Below are positions 12,116 to 21,302 of a DNA stretch of 64,000 nucleotides, piece by piece. The position numbers and the translations under genes are program-made. The notes under the pieces were generated by a model. The model saw only the letters and a program-made list of their open reading frames with translations. It did not search any database and was not told where the DNA came from. Every line of letters starts with the position of its first letter. Positions within the stretch are counted from its first letter, which is position 1. This DNA is from Diadophis punctatus similis. Its lineage: Eukaryota; Chordata; Lepidosauria; Squamata; Dipsadidae. The DNA lies in NCBI GenBank assembly GCA_023053685.1, contig JALIGW010000010.1:8346596-8410595 (forward strand), read 5' to 3'.

Positions 12116-12476
12116 CCACCTTCTTTGCTCACCCGCCAGCCTGCACCCACCCGTTCAGATCTGCCTTTCACCGCTGCCTCGTTCGCTCACTTGCCGGCCC
12201 GCGCCCGGCTCTGCCTTCTGCCGCCACCTCCCTCGCTCACCCGCCAGCCTGCGCCCGCCCATTTGGATCTGCCTTCTGCCACCACCTCCCTCGGTCACCC
12301 GCCAGCCTGCGCCCGCCCATTCAGATCTGCCTTCTGCCGCCGCCTCCCTCGCTCATCCACCAGCCTGCGCCCGCCCGTTCGGATCTGCCTTCTGCCGCCG
12401 CCTCCCTTGCTCACCCGCCAGCCTGTGCCCGCCCGTTCAGATCTGCCTTCCATCGCTGCTTCGCTCGCTCACCGGC
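12116..12476. repeat. 58-bp GC-rich minisatellite, about six units
   Basis: Units begin GCCAGCCTG at 12135, 12243, 12301, 12359 and 12417 (exact 58-bp steps), with a shortened unit at 12193. Each contains CGCCCGCCCGTTCGGATCTG-type sequence with one or two changes. Open frames across it are consequences of 58-bp periodicity in stop-poor GC-rich DNA. Confidence 0.95.
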
Positions 12477-12550
12477 ACAGGCCGCCCCCACCCAAACTCC
12501 GCCCCACCACGAGACGATGCCACTTACTGGAGTTTGACAGCTCCGCGGTG

Positions 12551-12685
12551 TCTTGGCTAGTCTGTTTAGGAAAAAAACCTTGTATACTACAGAAACTCTT
12601 CTCGTGAGGCGAGCAATTAACAACTTCTCGCAGCGAGAAGAGTTTCTGCACTATGCAAGTTTTTTTTCCTAAACAGAATAGCAGA
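12551..12685. repeat. Palindromic module 1 of the GC-rich element
   Basis: CTGTTTAGGAAAAAAACC at the left is mirrored by TTTTTTTTCCTAAACAG at the right. Inner arms AGAAACTCTTCTCG and CGAGAAGAGTTTCT are perfectly complementary. The structure could fold into a long hairpin. A closely related module lies at 14127-14283. Confidence 0.9.
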
Positions 12686-13477
12686 GATCACGGGGCTGCC
12701 AAACTCCGGGCATGTGACAAAAGGCTCGGCTAATCCAAGCGAGGGGATGGCAGCCGGAGCTGTCCTCCATTCCCCCCCACCCCCAGTCCTCCTCCCAATT
12801 TGGTCCCTGTCTTGCCAGAGGAATGCAGCGGCTTGGAGCTGGAGTGGCTCCTTGGAGGCGGAGGCCAGCGAAGGGTCAGTGGGAGTGGGAAAGCAATCCA
12901 GAGGCCGCCGAAGCCGCCTCCAAGCAGGGACAAGCTCCCCAAATCCTCTGGCCTGCATAAAGAGGCACCCCATGGCCCCACAAGAGCCCCCCATGGAGGG
13001 TCTGCAGAGAAGCGACCTCCGCCGGTGGGGATCAGATGGCCCGCTTGGCTGGGATCTTGGGGACCTGGCCTCTTGGTGGGATGATGCAGGGGAGGACTAA
13101 GGTGCAGAGCCCCGCGTCTCTGCTCGGCTAAGCCGGACTCAGCATTGCCTGCCCTGGCTTTGCTTCCACCCGCCGCCCGCTTTCCCTAAGGTTAGCCGAG
13201 GTGCGCGCCAGAGCCAAGGCAGGAAGCGCGGCGCTGGTTCTTCCAGGCGCCGTGATCAGCCAGCTGGCTGCTGCTGGCGATGACCCGGCGAGAGGAGGCG
13301 GAGGAAGATCAGAGTCCTCAGACCAGCAGAGCTCGCACCCTCGCCCAGCACCGCCGCAATCAGTGCCTTGGCACTCAGACTGGCAAGAGCCTCTCCTCTT
13401 TCCCCCCACCCACCCTGAAAAGTTGCGAGGGAGGGGAGGAGGGGAAGGACAAGGCCCATGCTTCGCTTTGCGCCCCT

Positions 13478-14036
13478 CCTCCTCCCTTCCTTTGGGCTGA
13501 CAAGGGGGGGCAGCCCGAACTCCTGCTGCCGCGCTTGTTTGCCTTGGCAAATGGGAATGGAGGTTGGATCTGGGCGCCCAGAAATGAAGAAGCAGAGCGG
13601 AGAAGAAGGCAACAGCCCCGCTTTGGATTCGGAGCCAGTAGGTTTACATGTCAGAAGGGGGGGAGGTTTAGCAAGAGGACCGTGCAGGAAAAGGGGGAGG
13701 GTTTCGGAGAGATTGGGATATCTGAGGAGGTAAGAGGTGCGTCTCACGGGCTACCCCCCCTCCTCCTCCCTTCCTTCGGGCTGACAAGGGGGGGCAGCCC
13801 GAACTCCTGCTGCCGCGCTTGTTTGCCTTGGCAAATGGGAATGGAGGTTGGATCTGGGTGCCCAGAAATGAAGAAGCAGAGCGGAGAAGAAGGCAACAGC
13901 CCCGCTTTGGATTCGGAGCCAGTAGGTTTACATGTCAGAAGGGGGGGAGGTTTAACAAGAGGACTGTGCAGGAAAAGGGGGAGGGTTTCGGCGAGATTGG
14001 GATATCTGAGGAGGTAAGAGGTGCGTCTCATGGGCT
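13478..14036. repeat. 283-bp direct duplication inside the GC-rich element
   Basis: The block 13478-13745 (TCCTCCTCCCTTCC ... GGTAAGAGGTGCGTCTCA) recurs at 13761-14028 with very few substitutions. High identity shows the duplication is younger than the decay of the surrounding CR1. Confidence 0.95.
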
Positions 14037-14126
14037 GCCCCCCCACCCCCTGCCTGAAACCCCCAAACTCCGCCCCACCGCGAGACGCACCACTTACCGG
14101 TACTGGAGTTTTGCAGCTGTGTGATC

Positions 14127-14283
14127 TCTTCGGCTAATCTGTTTAGGAAAAAAACTTTGCATACTAAAGAAACTCTTCTCGCTGCCAGAACTTGTCAATT
14201 GCTTGTCTCGCGAGAAGAGTTTCTGCAAATATGCAAGGTTTTTTCCCTAAACAGACTAGCCAAAAGACCACGGAGCTGCCAAA
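14127..14283. repeat. Palindromic module 2 of the GC-rich element
   Basis: Same arms as module 1 (CTGTTTAGGAAAAAAACT, AGAAACTCTTCTCG and their complements). Two nearly identical hairpin modules 1.58 kb apart suggest one internal transposon end was duplicated, or that two copies fused. Confidence 0.85.
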
Positions 14284-14415
14284 CTTCAGTAAGTGGTTCG
14301 TCTAGCACCCCGCCCGCACCCCGAAAATAATAAGCCATCCCCCGAAAATAAGGCCAGGGGCATTTTTGGGGGGGTCAAAAAATATAAGCCCCTGTCTTAT
14401 TTTCAGGGAAACACG

Positions 14416-14863
14416 ATAATAAAAAACAGATCTGCCAGTATCTAGAAATGAGTAAAGTAATAACTAGAAGTCAGCATGGGTTTGTTAAAACAGATCATGC
14501 TAAACCAATCTTATTTCATTCTTCAACATAGTGACTAAATTAGTAGACCAGCCAACTACTGTGGACATAATATACTTAGACTTCAGCAAGGCATTTGACA
14601 AAGTAGACCACAACCTACTTCTTGGTAAGTGGGATAGATAGCATCACCATCAGATGGATTCGTAACTGGCTGATAAATCGAACTCATCAAGTAGTCCTTA
14701 ATGGTACTACATCTACATGAAGGGAAGTAAGCAGTGGGGTACCACAAGGTTCTGTCCTAAGCCCAGTACTCTTCAATATCTTCATAAAAGACCTAGATGA
14801 AGGAATTGAAGGGGAACTTACAAAATTTACAGATGATACTAAACTGGCAGGAACACCCTAGAT
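14416..14863 (+). pseudogene. CR1 reverse transcriptase, palm
   Basis: Resumes in the CR1 order: QICQYLEMSKVITRSQHGF, then a decayed AFDKVDHN segment near 14590, [14 protein letters not shown] near 14750 and [10 protein letters not shown] at about 14822 (catalytic box FTDD instead of FADD). Stops and frameshifts are present. Interrupted at 14864 by a MITE. Confidence 0.85.
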
Positions 14864-15289
14864 CCGTGATGGCAAACCTATGGCACGCGTGCCACAGGTG
14901 GAACGCGGAGCCATATCTGAGGGCACACGAGGCGTTGCCCTATGTCAGCTCCAGTGTGCATGCTGGCCAGCTGATTTTCAGCCTTGGGGAAGGCTGCTTT
15001 TGCCCTCCCCAGGCTTCAGGGAAGCCTCCTGAAGCCTCTGAAGGGCGAAAAATGGCCCATCAGGCAAACCGGAAGTCCATTTTTCCAAACTTCCAGTTTG
15101 CCTGTTGGGCCATTTTTCGCACTCCAGAGGCTTTGGAGAAACCTGAGGGTGACAAAAGGCCCAACCGGGGGGGGCATGTGCGGGGATGCGCGTATGCGCA
15201 GTGTGGCGCGTGGGGGTGTTGTGTGTCGGCGCGCACATGTGCTAGCACGCACACGCACTCCCATTTTTGGCATGATCTTTGGGAGATCC
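14864..15289. mobile_element. Partial hAT-type MITE in CR1
   Basis: Begins CCGTGATGGCAAACCTATGG with GCACGCGTGCC just inside, matching the ends of the 16356 and 20763 MITEs in this window. The interior holds an inverted pair around AACCGGAAGTCC and GC-rich NRF1-like text (TGCGCGTATGCGCAGTG type, 15185-15205). The right terminus is not recognisable and may be deleted. CR1 coding resumes immediately after. Confidence 0.7.
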
Positions 15290-16048
15290 AAAGATCCAAA
15301 TGGATCTTGCCAGACTTGAACACTTAGGCAAGAAAAACCAAAAGTACACATATAGACTGGGTGAAACCAGGCTTAATAGCAGTGACTGTGAGAGGGATCT
15401 TGGAGTCTTAGTGGACAACCAGCTAAATATGAGCCAACAGTGTGCGGCAGCAGCCAAAAAAGCCAATGCAATCCTAAATTGCATTAACAAAGGGATACAA
15501 TCAAGATCAATGGAGGTAATAATACCACTCTACAAAGTTTTAGTAAGACCACACCTAGAGTACTGCATCCAGTTTTGGTCACCACACTATAAAAAAAGAT
15601 GTTGAGAAAGAGTGCAGAGAAGAGCAACCAAGAGGATTAGGGGATTGGAGGCTAAAATATACGATGAACGGTTGCAGGAACTAGGCATGGCTAGTCTAGT
15701 GAAGAGAAGGACCAGGGGAGACATGATAGCAATGTTCCAATATTTGAGGGGCTGCCACAGAGAGGAGGGAGTCAAGCTATTTTCCAAAGCACCTGAAGGC
15801 CAGACAAGGAATAATGGTTGGAAACTGAACAAGGAGAGGTTCAACCTGGAAATAAGAAGAAATTTTCTGACAGTGAGAACAATCAACCAATGGAACAGCT
15901 TGCCTTCAGAAGTTGTGGGAGCTTCATCACTGGAAGCTTTCAAGAAGAGACTGGACTGCCATTTGTCAGCAATGGTGTAGGGACTCCTGCTTAGGCGGGG
16001 GGGTTGGACTAGATGACCTACAAGGTCCCTTCCAACTCTGTTAATCCT
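15290..16048 (+). pseudogene. CR1 C-terminal region and 3' end
   Basis: Two frames give the CR1 thumb and C-terminus: DLGVLVDNQLNMSQQCAAAA, RPHLEYCIQFWSPHYKK, then, after one break at 15600, RGDMIAMFQYLRGCHREEG and INQWNSLPSEVV. The 3' UTR is the conserved CR1 end (GACTCCTGCTTAGGCGGGGG ... GTCCCTTCCAACTCTG). The family matches the copy at 44520-45480. Confidence 0.9.
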
Positions 16049-16355
16049 TATACATAAAGAAGAGGCTTCCAAACTTTGTCTCAACAGTTGTTCATACAAT
16101 TCTAATCAAATCTCCCATTCAGAATATTCAGATCTTACAGTTTTGGTTAGTTTGTTATTCTATAGAAGCTTAGGAATACCTTGCCCAAAACAGTAAAATA
16201 ACAAGAACAACCAATTCCAAGATAGATGAACAGGACTGACATCCAATGTTTCTTTTACTCTTCCAAAAAGTGATATTAAGATGGCCAGCTGCTGCAGACA
16301 TGGGTACTCTTATTCATTTGTGTTTTAAAGAGTTAAAAATAACAATGCATTAGTG

Positions 16356-16505
16356 CAGTGATGGCGAACCTTTTCGGCACTGAGTGCCCAAACCAGAACG
16401 CACATGCACCAGAAACCAGAAGAGCAGCTGGCGACGGCGTGCATGCCCACAGAGAGGGCTCTGCGTACCACCTCTGGCACGCGTGCCATAGGTTCGCCAT
16501 CACGG
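16356..16505. mobile_element. hAT-type MITE, 150 bp, copy 1
   Basis: Ends CAGTGATGGCGAACCTTTT and AGGTTCGCCATCACGG. Flanked by a perfect 8-bp duplication CATTAGTG (16348-16355 and 16506-16513), as expected for hAT insertion. No coding capacity. Confidence 0.9.
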
Positions 16506-16835
16506 CATTAGTGCAAAGCTGTCTCAACAGTTGTCTCAACAGTTGTTCATACAATTCTAATCAACAGTTGTTCATACAATTCTAATCAAATCTCCCATTC
16601 AGAATATTCAGATCTTACAGTTTTGGTTAGTTTGTCATTCTATAGAAGCTTAGGAATACCTTGCCCAAAACAGTAAAATAACAAGAACAACCAATTCCAA
16701 GATAGATGAACAGGACTGACATCCAATGTTTCTTTTACTCTTCCAAAAAGTGATATTAAGATGGCCAGCTGCTGCAGACATGGGTACTCTTATTCATTTG
16801 TGTTTTAAAGAGTTAAAAATAACAATGCATTAGTG

Positions 16836-16985
16836 CAGTGATGGCGAACCTTTTCAGCACTGAGTGCCCAAACCAGAACGCACATGCACCAGAAACCAGA
16901 AGAGCAGCTGGCGACGGCGTGCATGCCCACAGAGAGGGCTCTGCGTACCACCTCTGGTACGCGTGCCATAGGTTCGCCATCACGG
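16836..16985. mobile_element. hAT-type MITE, copy 2 from the 480-bp duplication
   Basis: Same element and same 8-bp flank (CATTAGTG) as the copy 480 bp upstream, carried along by tandem duplication and not by a second transposition. Confidence 0.9.
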
Positions 16986-17129
16986 CATTAGTGCAAAGCA
17001 CTTTACTTTTTAAAAAGTCATAATTAAATCAAAAGTATCTATATTTAAGTCATGGTGATTTCATTCCATTTATGTAGAAGTTACTTGCTGTAACATGTTT
17101 ATACATACAAAGGACTAAACAAGCAGTAT

Positions 17130-17557
17130 TGTAAGGATTGTCTTCAGCCACAAAATAAGGTACGAACTTCTGAGTCCAGTCAAAGGTTTTCAAAAGGATT
17201 TCCTTTATTTGCATCTGTATACAACCATTTCAAATCAAAGCAAGGTCTAACATGCCCTCAGGCAAGACAAGTCTTTTAAGCTAACACCCCACCCCATTCC
17301 ACATAATGAATACACAAATGTTTGACAAATGGATCCGCTTCTCAGATCCGTTCTTCCTTTCAATTACCCCCCCATAAAACATTCTCTTAAGACGAAGAGG
17401 CTCCCATGTGTCTGGGATCCGGATACCCCCCCATAAACCCTTATCTTAAGATGAAAAAACTCTCAGATGCCTGGGATCCGGATATGTATAACCTTTTGAT
17501 CAAACAGAGCCAGACTCCCCCCTTTTCCTTCTGAATGACAGAGTTTGAACTCTGACA
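17130..17557 (-). mobile_element. Solo LTR, 428 bp
   Basis: On the minus strand it starts TGTCAGAGTTCAAACTCTG and ends CAATCCTTACA. Plus-strand TTTATT near 17200 is the complement of a polyadenylation signal near the 3' end. A perfect 5-bp duplication AGTAT (17125-17129 and 17558-17562) flanks it. No coding sequence. Confidence 0.8.
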
Positions 17558-17865
17558 AGTATTTTTTCCTATGACACATTTGAAGCACAAATTTGAAGAA
17601 GGAGGATAAAAAGATTATTAATGCTTTTGAACTTTACTTTTTGTGAAGGCTCCTACAAATACTATGGATAGTCACAAAAAACATACAAATTGGTCATAGA
17701 ACTGTTGTAAGGAATATCCTTCTGGGTTCAGTTCCAAGTGGGGAAAAAGACACTGGATTCATGGAAGTTGCTTGGAAAGAAGGTTTAATATGGTGGACAG
17801 GAGCACGTGGCATGAGCCCCTGTACAGAAAAGGTAGATTACATGCTTCCAGATGTGGGTGAAGAG

Positions 17866-17999
17866 TAAGGTGACCAGACGTCCCGCTTTTGGCGGGACAG
17901 ACACTCTTTTCAAGCGTGTGTCCCGCGTCCCGCATTCTTTTCAAAAAGTCCCGCTTTTTTGAAAAGAATGCCGAAACAGCGGGACGTCTGGTCACCTTA
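17866..17999. mobile_element. 134-bp inner mini-element with its own inverted ends
   Basis: Begins TAAGGTGACCAGACGTCCCG and ends with its exact complement CGGGACGTCTGGTCACCTTA. The centre pairs CTTTTCAAAAAG-type arms. The same module is at the start of copies B and C. Confidence 0.9.
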
Positions 18000-19114
18000 T
18001 GCTAAAGGCCACCCCACTGCCAAAGAGCTTGGACAACAGAGCCGGCAACCAGCCAATCCCTGAAGAAGGCTGAGTATTTTTTAACAACCAGTGGCCAATG
18101 GCCGAACGCTCCCTTCACATTAGGGCGTGACCCATGAGAGTTAAGCTTGGAGCCAATCAATGATATAACGGTAGAGGGCGGGACTAAGCTAAACATTGGA
18201 GGAGAGTGGAGAGAGGGGGGGCTCCCTTCACTTTAGGGCGTGACCCATGAGAGTTAAGCTTAGGTCCGGGAAGCAAAAGAGAGGTACCGGAAGCAAGTCG
18301 GGCGGAATTTCAGCGAGGTGGCTGCCTGCTGGGGGAGAGGGGGAAGGGGGGCTGCTCCTCCTCTCCTTCCCCCGCCCCATCCCTAGCCCCGCCCTCGGAG
18401 GCACCGCTACTGTTGGGATGCGGGTGGAGGGGTGAGGGACGAGGAGCCGTCGCCGCTGCCGTCGCCGGTTTGAGCTCCGGTGGCGGTGCAAACAGCCCTT
18501 CCTCATCCCCCTCCCCTTCCTTCCCCCCGTCGCCTCGCTGCCGCCATTGCCCTGGGGCCGGGCGGGCGACCGGGAGACCGCGGCGCTTGGATGTCTGGAG
18601 CAGGTAAGCTGCCGGCTGCCTCTTTTCCCCGTCTCCCGCCTCCCGTTTGTTGCTTGCCAGCCCGGCCGAAGGGGAGGCGGGAGGCGAGGAAAGGCCTCCC
18701 GAAGGGGAGGTGGGCTCCCGAAAGACTGCCGGCTCCCGAAGGGGAGGCGGGAGGCCTTTCCTCGCCTCCCGCCTCCCCTTCGGGAGCCGGCAGCCCTTCG
18801 GGAGCCCACCTCCCCTTCGGGAGGCCTTTCCTCGCCTCCCGCCTCCCCTTCGGCCGGGCTGGCAAGCAACGAACGGGAGGCGGGAGACGGGGAAAGGAGG
18901 CAGCCGGCAGCTTACCTGTCTCGAGCTCCAGGCATCCAAGCGCCCTCCCTCCTCCCCCACCCCACCTGGACGCCGACATTTGCTGTGTTTTGCCCTCTGC
19001 ACATGCGCAGTGTTCTGCGCATGCGCAGAGGGCAAAACAAATTTTTTAAGCGGGACGGGGGGGCAGGCGGGCCCGCCCCCCATCCCGCTTTAAAAAAAAT
19101 ATCTGGTCACTTTA
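17866..19114 (+). mobile_element. CpG-rich hAT element, copy A, in the LTR
   Basis: Termini TAAGGTGACCAGACGTCCCG and TCTGGTCACTTTA. Perfect 8-bp duplication GTGAAGAG (17858-17865 and 19115-19122). The paralogous LTR at 24890-24905 carries the uninterrupted GTGAAGAG site. The first 134 bp (17866-17999) are themselves a complete mini-element with both termini. Then follow a spacer, a CpG-rich body, a large palindrome of GAGGCGGGAGGC-type sequence (18660-18860) and an NRF1-like palindrome near 19020. No transposase. Confidence 0.95.
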
Positions 19115-19508
19115 GTGAAGAGAAAAAGGGAAGAAGAGATGCTGAGTTCCTTGTTTTATACTCTCTGTTGGGTCCCACCTCTTAAGTTTCCTGTTCCTAT
19201 GTATATAATGCACTGATTGGTGGTCAGGCTCCCAGAAGGCCATGCAGTGGCAACTCTATAGGTTTTTGTCTGTCCCAGGCTTGGCTGAATGAAAGGGCCT
19301 TGGGCAATCCTATTATGGTTCTTTGTTATGTATACCTCCAGGCTAGGTGGGAGGAATGTGTGAGCTGGGGTCAGGGAGCTGCAGGAAGCTGCTATGTTTT
19401 TAAAACCTGTTTCTCTTTTCCTCATTCAGGGAAACATATTCTTTCCTTTTTCAATATTTCCTAGGATATTTCATTTTTCTAGGAGGGGGTGGGTACTAAC
19501 TTCCTACA

Positions 19509-20451
19509 ATCCCTCATTTTTTTTCCAAAACATGTGAGTGCAACACATGTTTTGACACAAGCTTCAAATTGGTCAGGTCAGGGAGACTTGATGGATGCTT
19601 TTAATTTTCTCTGATGCAAAGGGGAAGACGTTGATAGAGGCAGTTGAAAGAGGCAGCAGAAGGATTCCTTCAGTGGCTCCCAAAAGGAGAGCTTTCAACC
19701 ATGATGGTCAATGGCCAGGGCAAAAGTTCTGGAAATAAATTTACAGTATCCAATTTTCCATGCCAATTATGTTCAGATGTTTGATAACACTTTCTGTGAG
19801 CTCCCAGACAGGTTTCAAGCAAGCACAGGCCCCACAATATTCCCACAGCCATGGTTTACCTTGAAATCACAGGCTGCCCATTTCCAAGGGATGGTTCTTG
19901 AACCTGCCCTAGCTCTTACTTTAGTGCATCTAGGATTTGTGAGTCCAAATTGAGGTTAGCCAATGTGTAATCCAGGCTTTTCCTTTTCTTTTTTTTTCAA
20001 AATTACACACAATGAGCCCTGGGACTCCTACTCCTGAGACCACCAGTCAACATACCCTGCTTTACTGGGCAGCAGTCTGGGCTTGGGTTTTGAAGATCCT
20101 TTCTGCTAGCTCTTCAAGTGGGGAAATTGCCTGAGGGGACCTGTCCCCTTCCCCATGGAATTAGCAGGGAGATATGACTACCTGGGCTTTAATGCCACAA
20201 AGCAGGAGCAACAACAACAATAAAACAACAAAAAAAAAAACCAGCAAGCTAAAAGCAGCTTTGGATGGAGGTAGGTGAAAAAGGATAACCTCAGTCTAAT
20301 TCTGAATGGCGTGTCTCTTGTGTGTTTGTGTATGCAGCTACAAATTTCCCTCCCACTAGACAGAAATCTAAAGTGTACAGAACTCGCTGTGGCAACCACT
20401 CCCAATACAATTCTCACATGAGTACATTAAACTGATTACAATATAGATGAG
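19509..20451. other. Provirus interior or older DNA, no recognised gene
   Basis: No domain is readable on either strand. By position it should be the 3' internal part (envelope side) of the minus-strand provirus, but I found no retroviral motif to prove it. Confidence 0.4.
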
Positions 20452-20710
20452 ACAAGAAAGAAAATCTTTACAATGAATTTCAGTGACTGAAGCAAAGAAA
20501 GAAAGAAAAACTTTACAATGATTTTCCGTGAATGAAGCAAAGAAGGAAAGAAAAACTTTACAATGAATTTCCCTGAATGAAGCAAGGAAAGAAAGAAAAA
20601 CTTTACAATGATTTTCCGTGAATGAAGCAAAGAAAGAAAGAAAAACTTTACAATGAATTTCCCTGAATGAAGCAAGGAAAGAAAGAAAAAAAAACTTTAC
20701 AATGAATTTC
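20452..20710. repeat. 45-bp minisatellite with alternating subtypes
   Basis: CTTTACAATG recurs at 20466, 20511, 20556, 20601 and 20646 (exact 45-bp steps) and 20695 (49). Units alternate between AATTTCCCTGAATGAAGCAAGG and ATTTTCCGTGAATGAAGCAA types (written in part), so the real period of the later units is 90 bp. Confidence 0.95.
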
Positions 20711-20762
20711 CACCCTCTCCCCTAGTCTTTTCAGCTGTCTTCTGGTGATTGAAAATATAGAC

Positions 20763-21294
20763 CAGTGGTGGCGAACCTTTTTAGGCTCGCGTGCCAAAAA
20801 AGGGGGGGCCACTCGCGCGCGCTCGTGTGCCCACACCCATTCCCTCCCCCACACACATGCGCACAACACCCCCCATGCTGCCCCCTGCGCATGCGCACCC
20901 CCCACCCCCGCGCAAAGGCTTACCGGAGCCTGGGACGACGAAACTGGCAAACCGGAAGTGCGAAAAAACGCACTTCCGGTTTGCCGGTATGCTGTTTTTT
21001 GCACTCCAGAGGGTTCAGGGAAGCTCCCTGAAGCTCCAGAATGCAAAAAACTACAAAACGGACAAAATGGAAGTGCGGAAAAGTGCACTTCCGGTTTGTC
21101 CGTTTTGTAGTTTTTTGCATTCCGGAGCTTCAGGGAGCTTCCCTGAACCCTCCGGAGTGCAAAAAACAGCACACAGGCAAACCGGAAGTGCATTTTTTCG
21201 CACTTCCGGTTTGCCGGTGGACAACCCTCGCGTGCCGGCTTCTATGGCTCTGCGTGCCACCTCTGGCACGCGTGCCATAGGTTCGCCACCACGG
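20763..21294. mobile_element. hAT-type MITE, 532 bp, nested palindromes
   Basis: Ends CAGTGGTGGCGAACC and GGTTCGCCACCACGG; perfect 8-bp duplication ATATAGAC (20755-20762 and 21295-21302). The interior is a palindrome of palindromes: AACCGGAAGTGCG/CGCACTTCCGGTT arms occur three times, and GCACTCCAGAGGGTTCAGGG-type arms mirror each other around 21075. A TGCGCATGCGCAC motif is at about 20886. No coding capacity. Confidence 0.9.
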
Positions 21295-21302
21295 ATATAG
21301 AC

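Larger units (their letters stand above)
11674..14415. mobile_element. 2.7-kb GC-rich TIR element inserted in CR1
   Basis: Left end CCGTGTTTCCCCGAAAATAA; the right end is its complement (TTATTTTCAGGGAAACACG). Further GAAAATAAG motifs sit just inside both ends. ATAATA borders both sides but lies in low-complexity DNA, so duplication length is unclear. The interior is CpG-rich and has no transposase motif. It contains a 58-bp minisatellite, two palindromic modules and a 283-bp duplication. A non-autonomous element whose short relatives are, from memory, common in squamates; the superfamily is not settled here. Confidence 0.8.
16081..17002. repeat. 480-bp tandem duplication carrying a MITE
   Basis: 16081-16520 and 16561-17000 align at an exact 480-bp offset with only a few differences (such as TTTGTTATTC/TTTGTCATTC, TTTTCGGCAC/TTTTCAGCAC, CTGGCACG/CTGGTACG). 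The junction carries an extra partial copy of TCAACAGTTGTTCATACAAT. Because MITE and its target duplication are inside both units, the duplication followed the insertion. Confidence 0.95.
17703..19508 (-). mobile_element. 3' LTR of minus-strand provirus, with hAT insertion
   Basis: Minus-strand ends TGTAGGAAGTTAGTACCC and CCTTACAACA. The sequence without the 17866-19114 insertion is collinear and nearly identical with 24749-25287. Immediately inside (19509-19530) the minus strand reads an A/G-rich tract resembling a polypurine tract. The outer flank GAAC (17699-17702) equals the outer flank of the other LTR. Confidence 0.8.

Noticed and set aside
11819..13747. Overlapping 100-260 codon frames on both strands rich in Pro, Arg, Ala and Ser
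   Set aside because: Stop-poor GC-rich DNA with a 58-bp minisatellite and a 283-bp duplication; no domain, and frames exist on both strands at once.
18228..19185. Several 150-260 codon frames in hAT copy A (and the same in copies B, C, D)
   Set aside because: Produced by CpG-rich palindromes; the same text recurs in four non-autonomous elements and shows no transposase signature.
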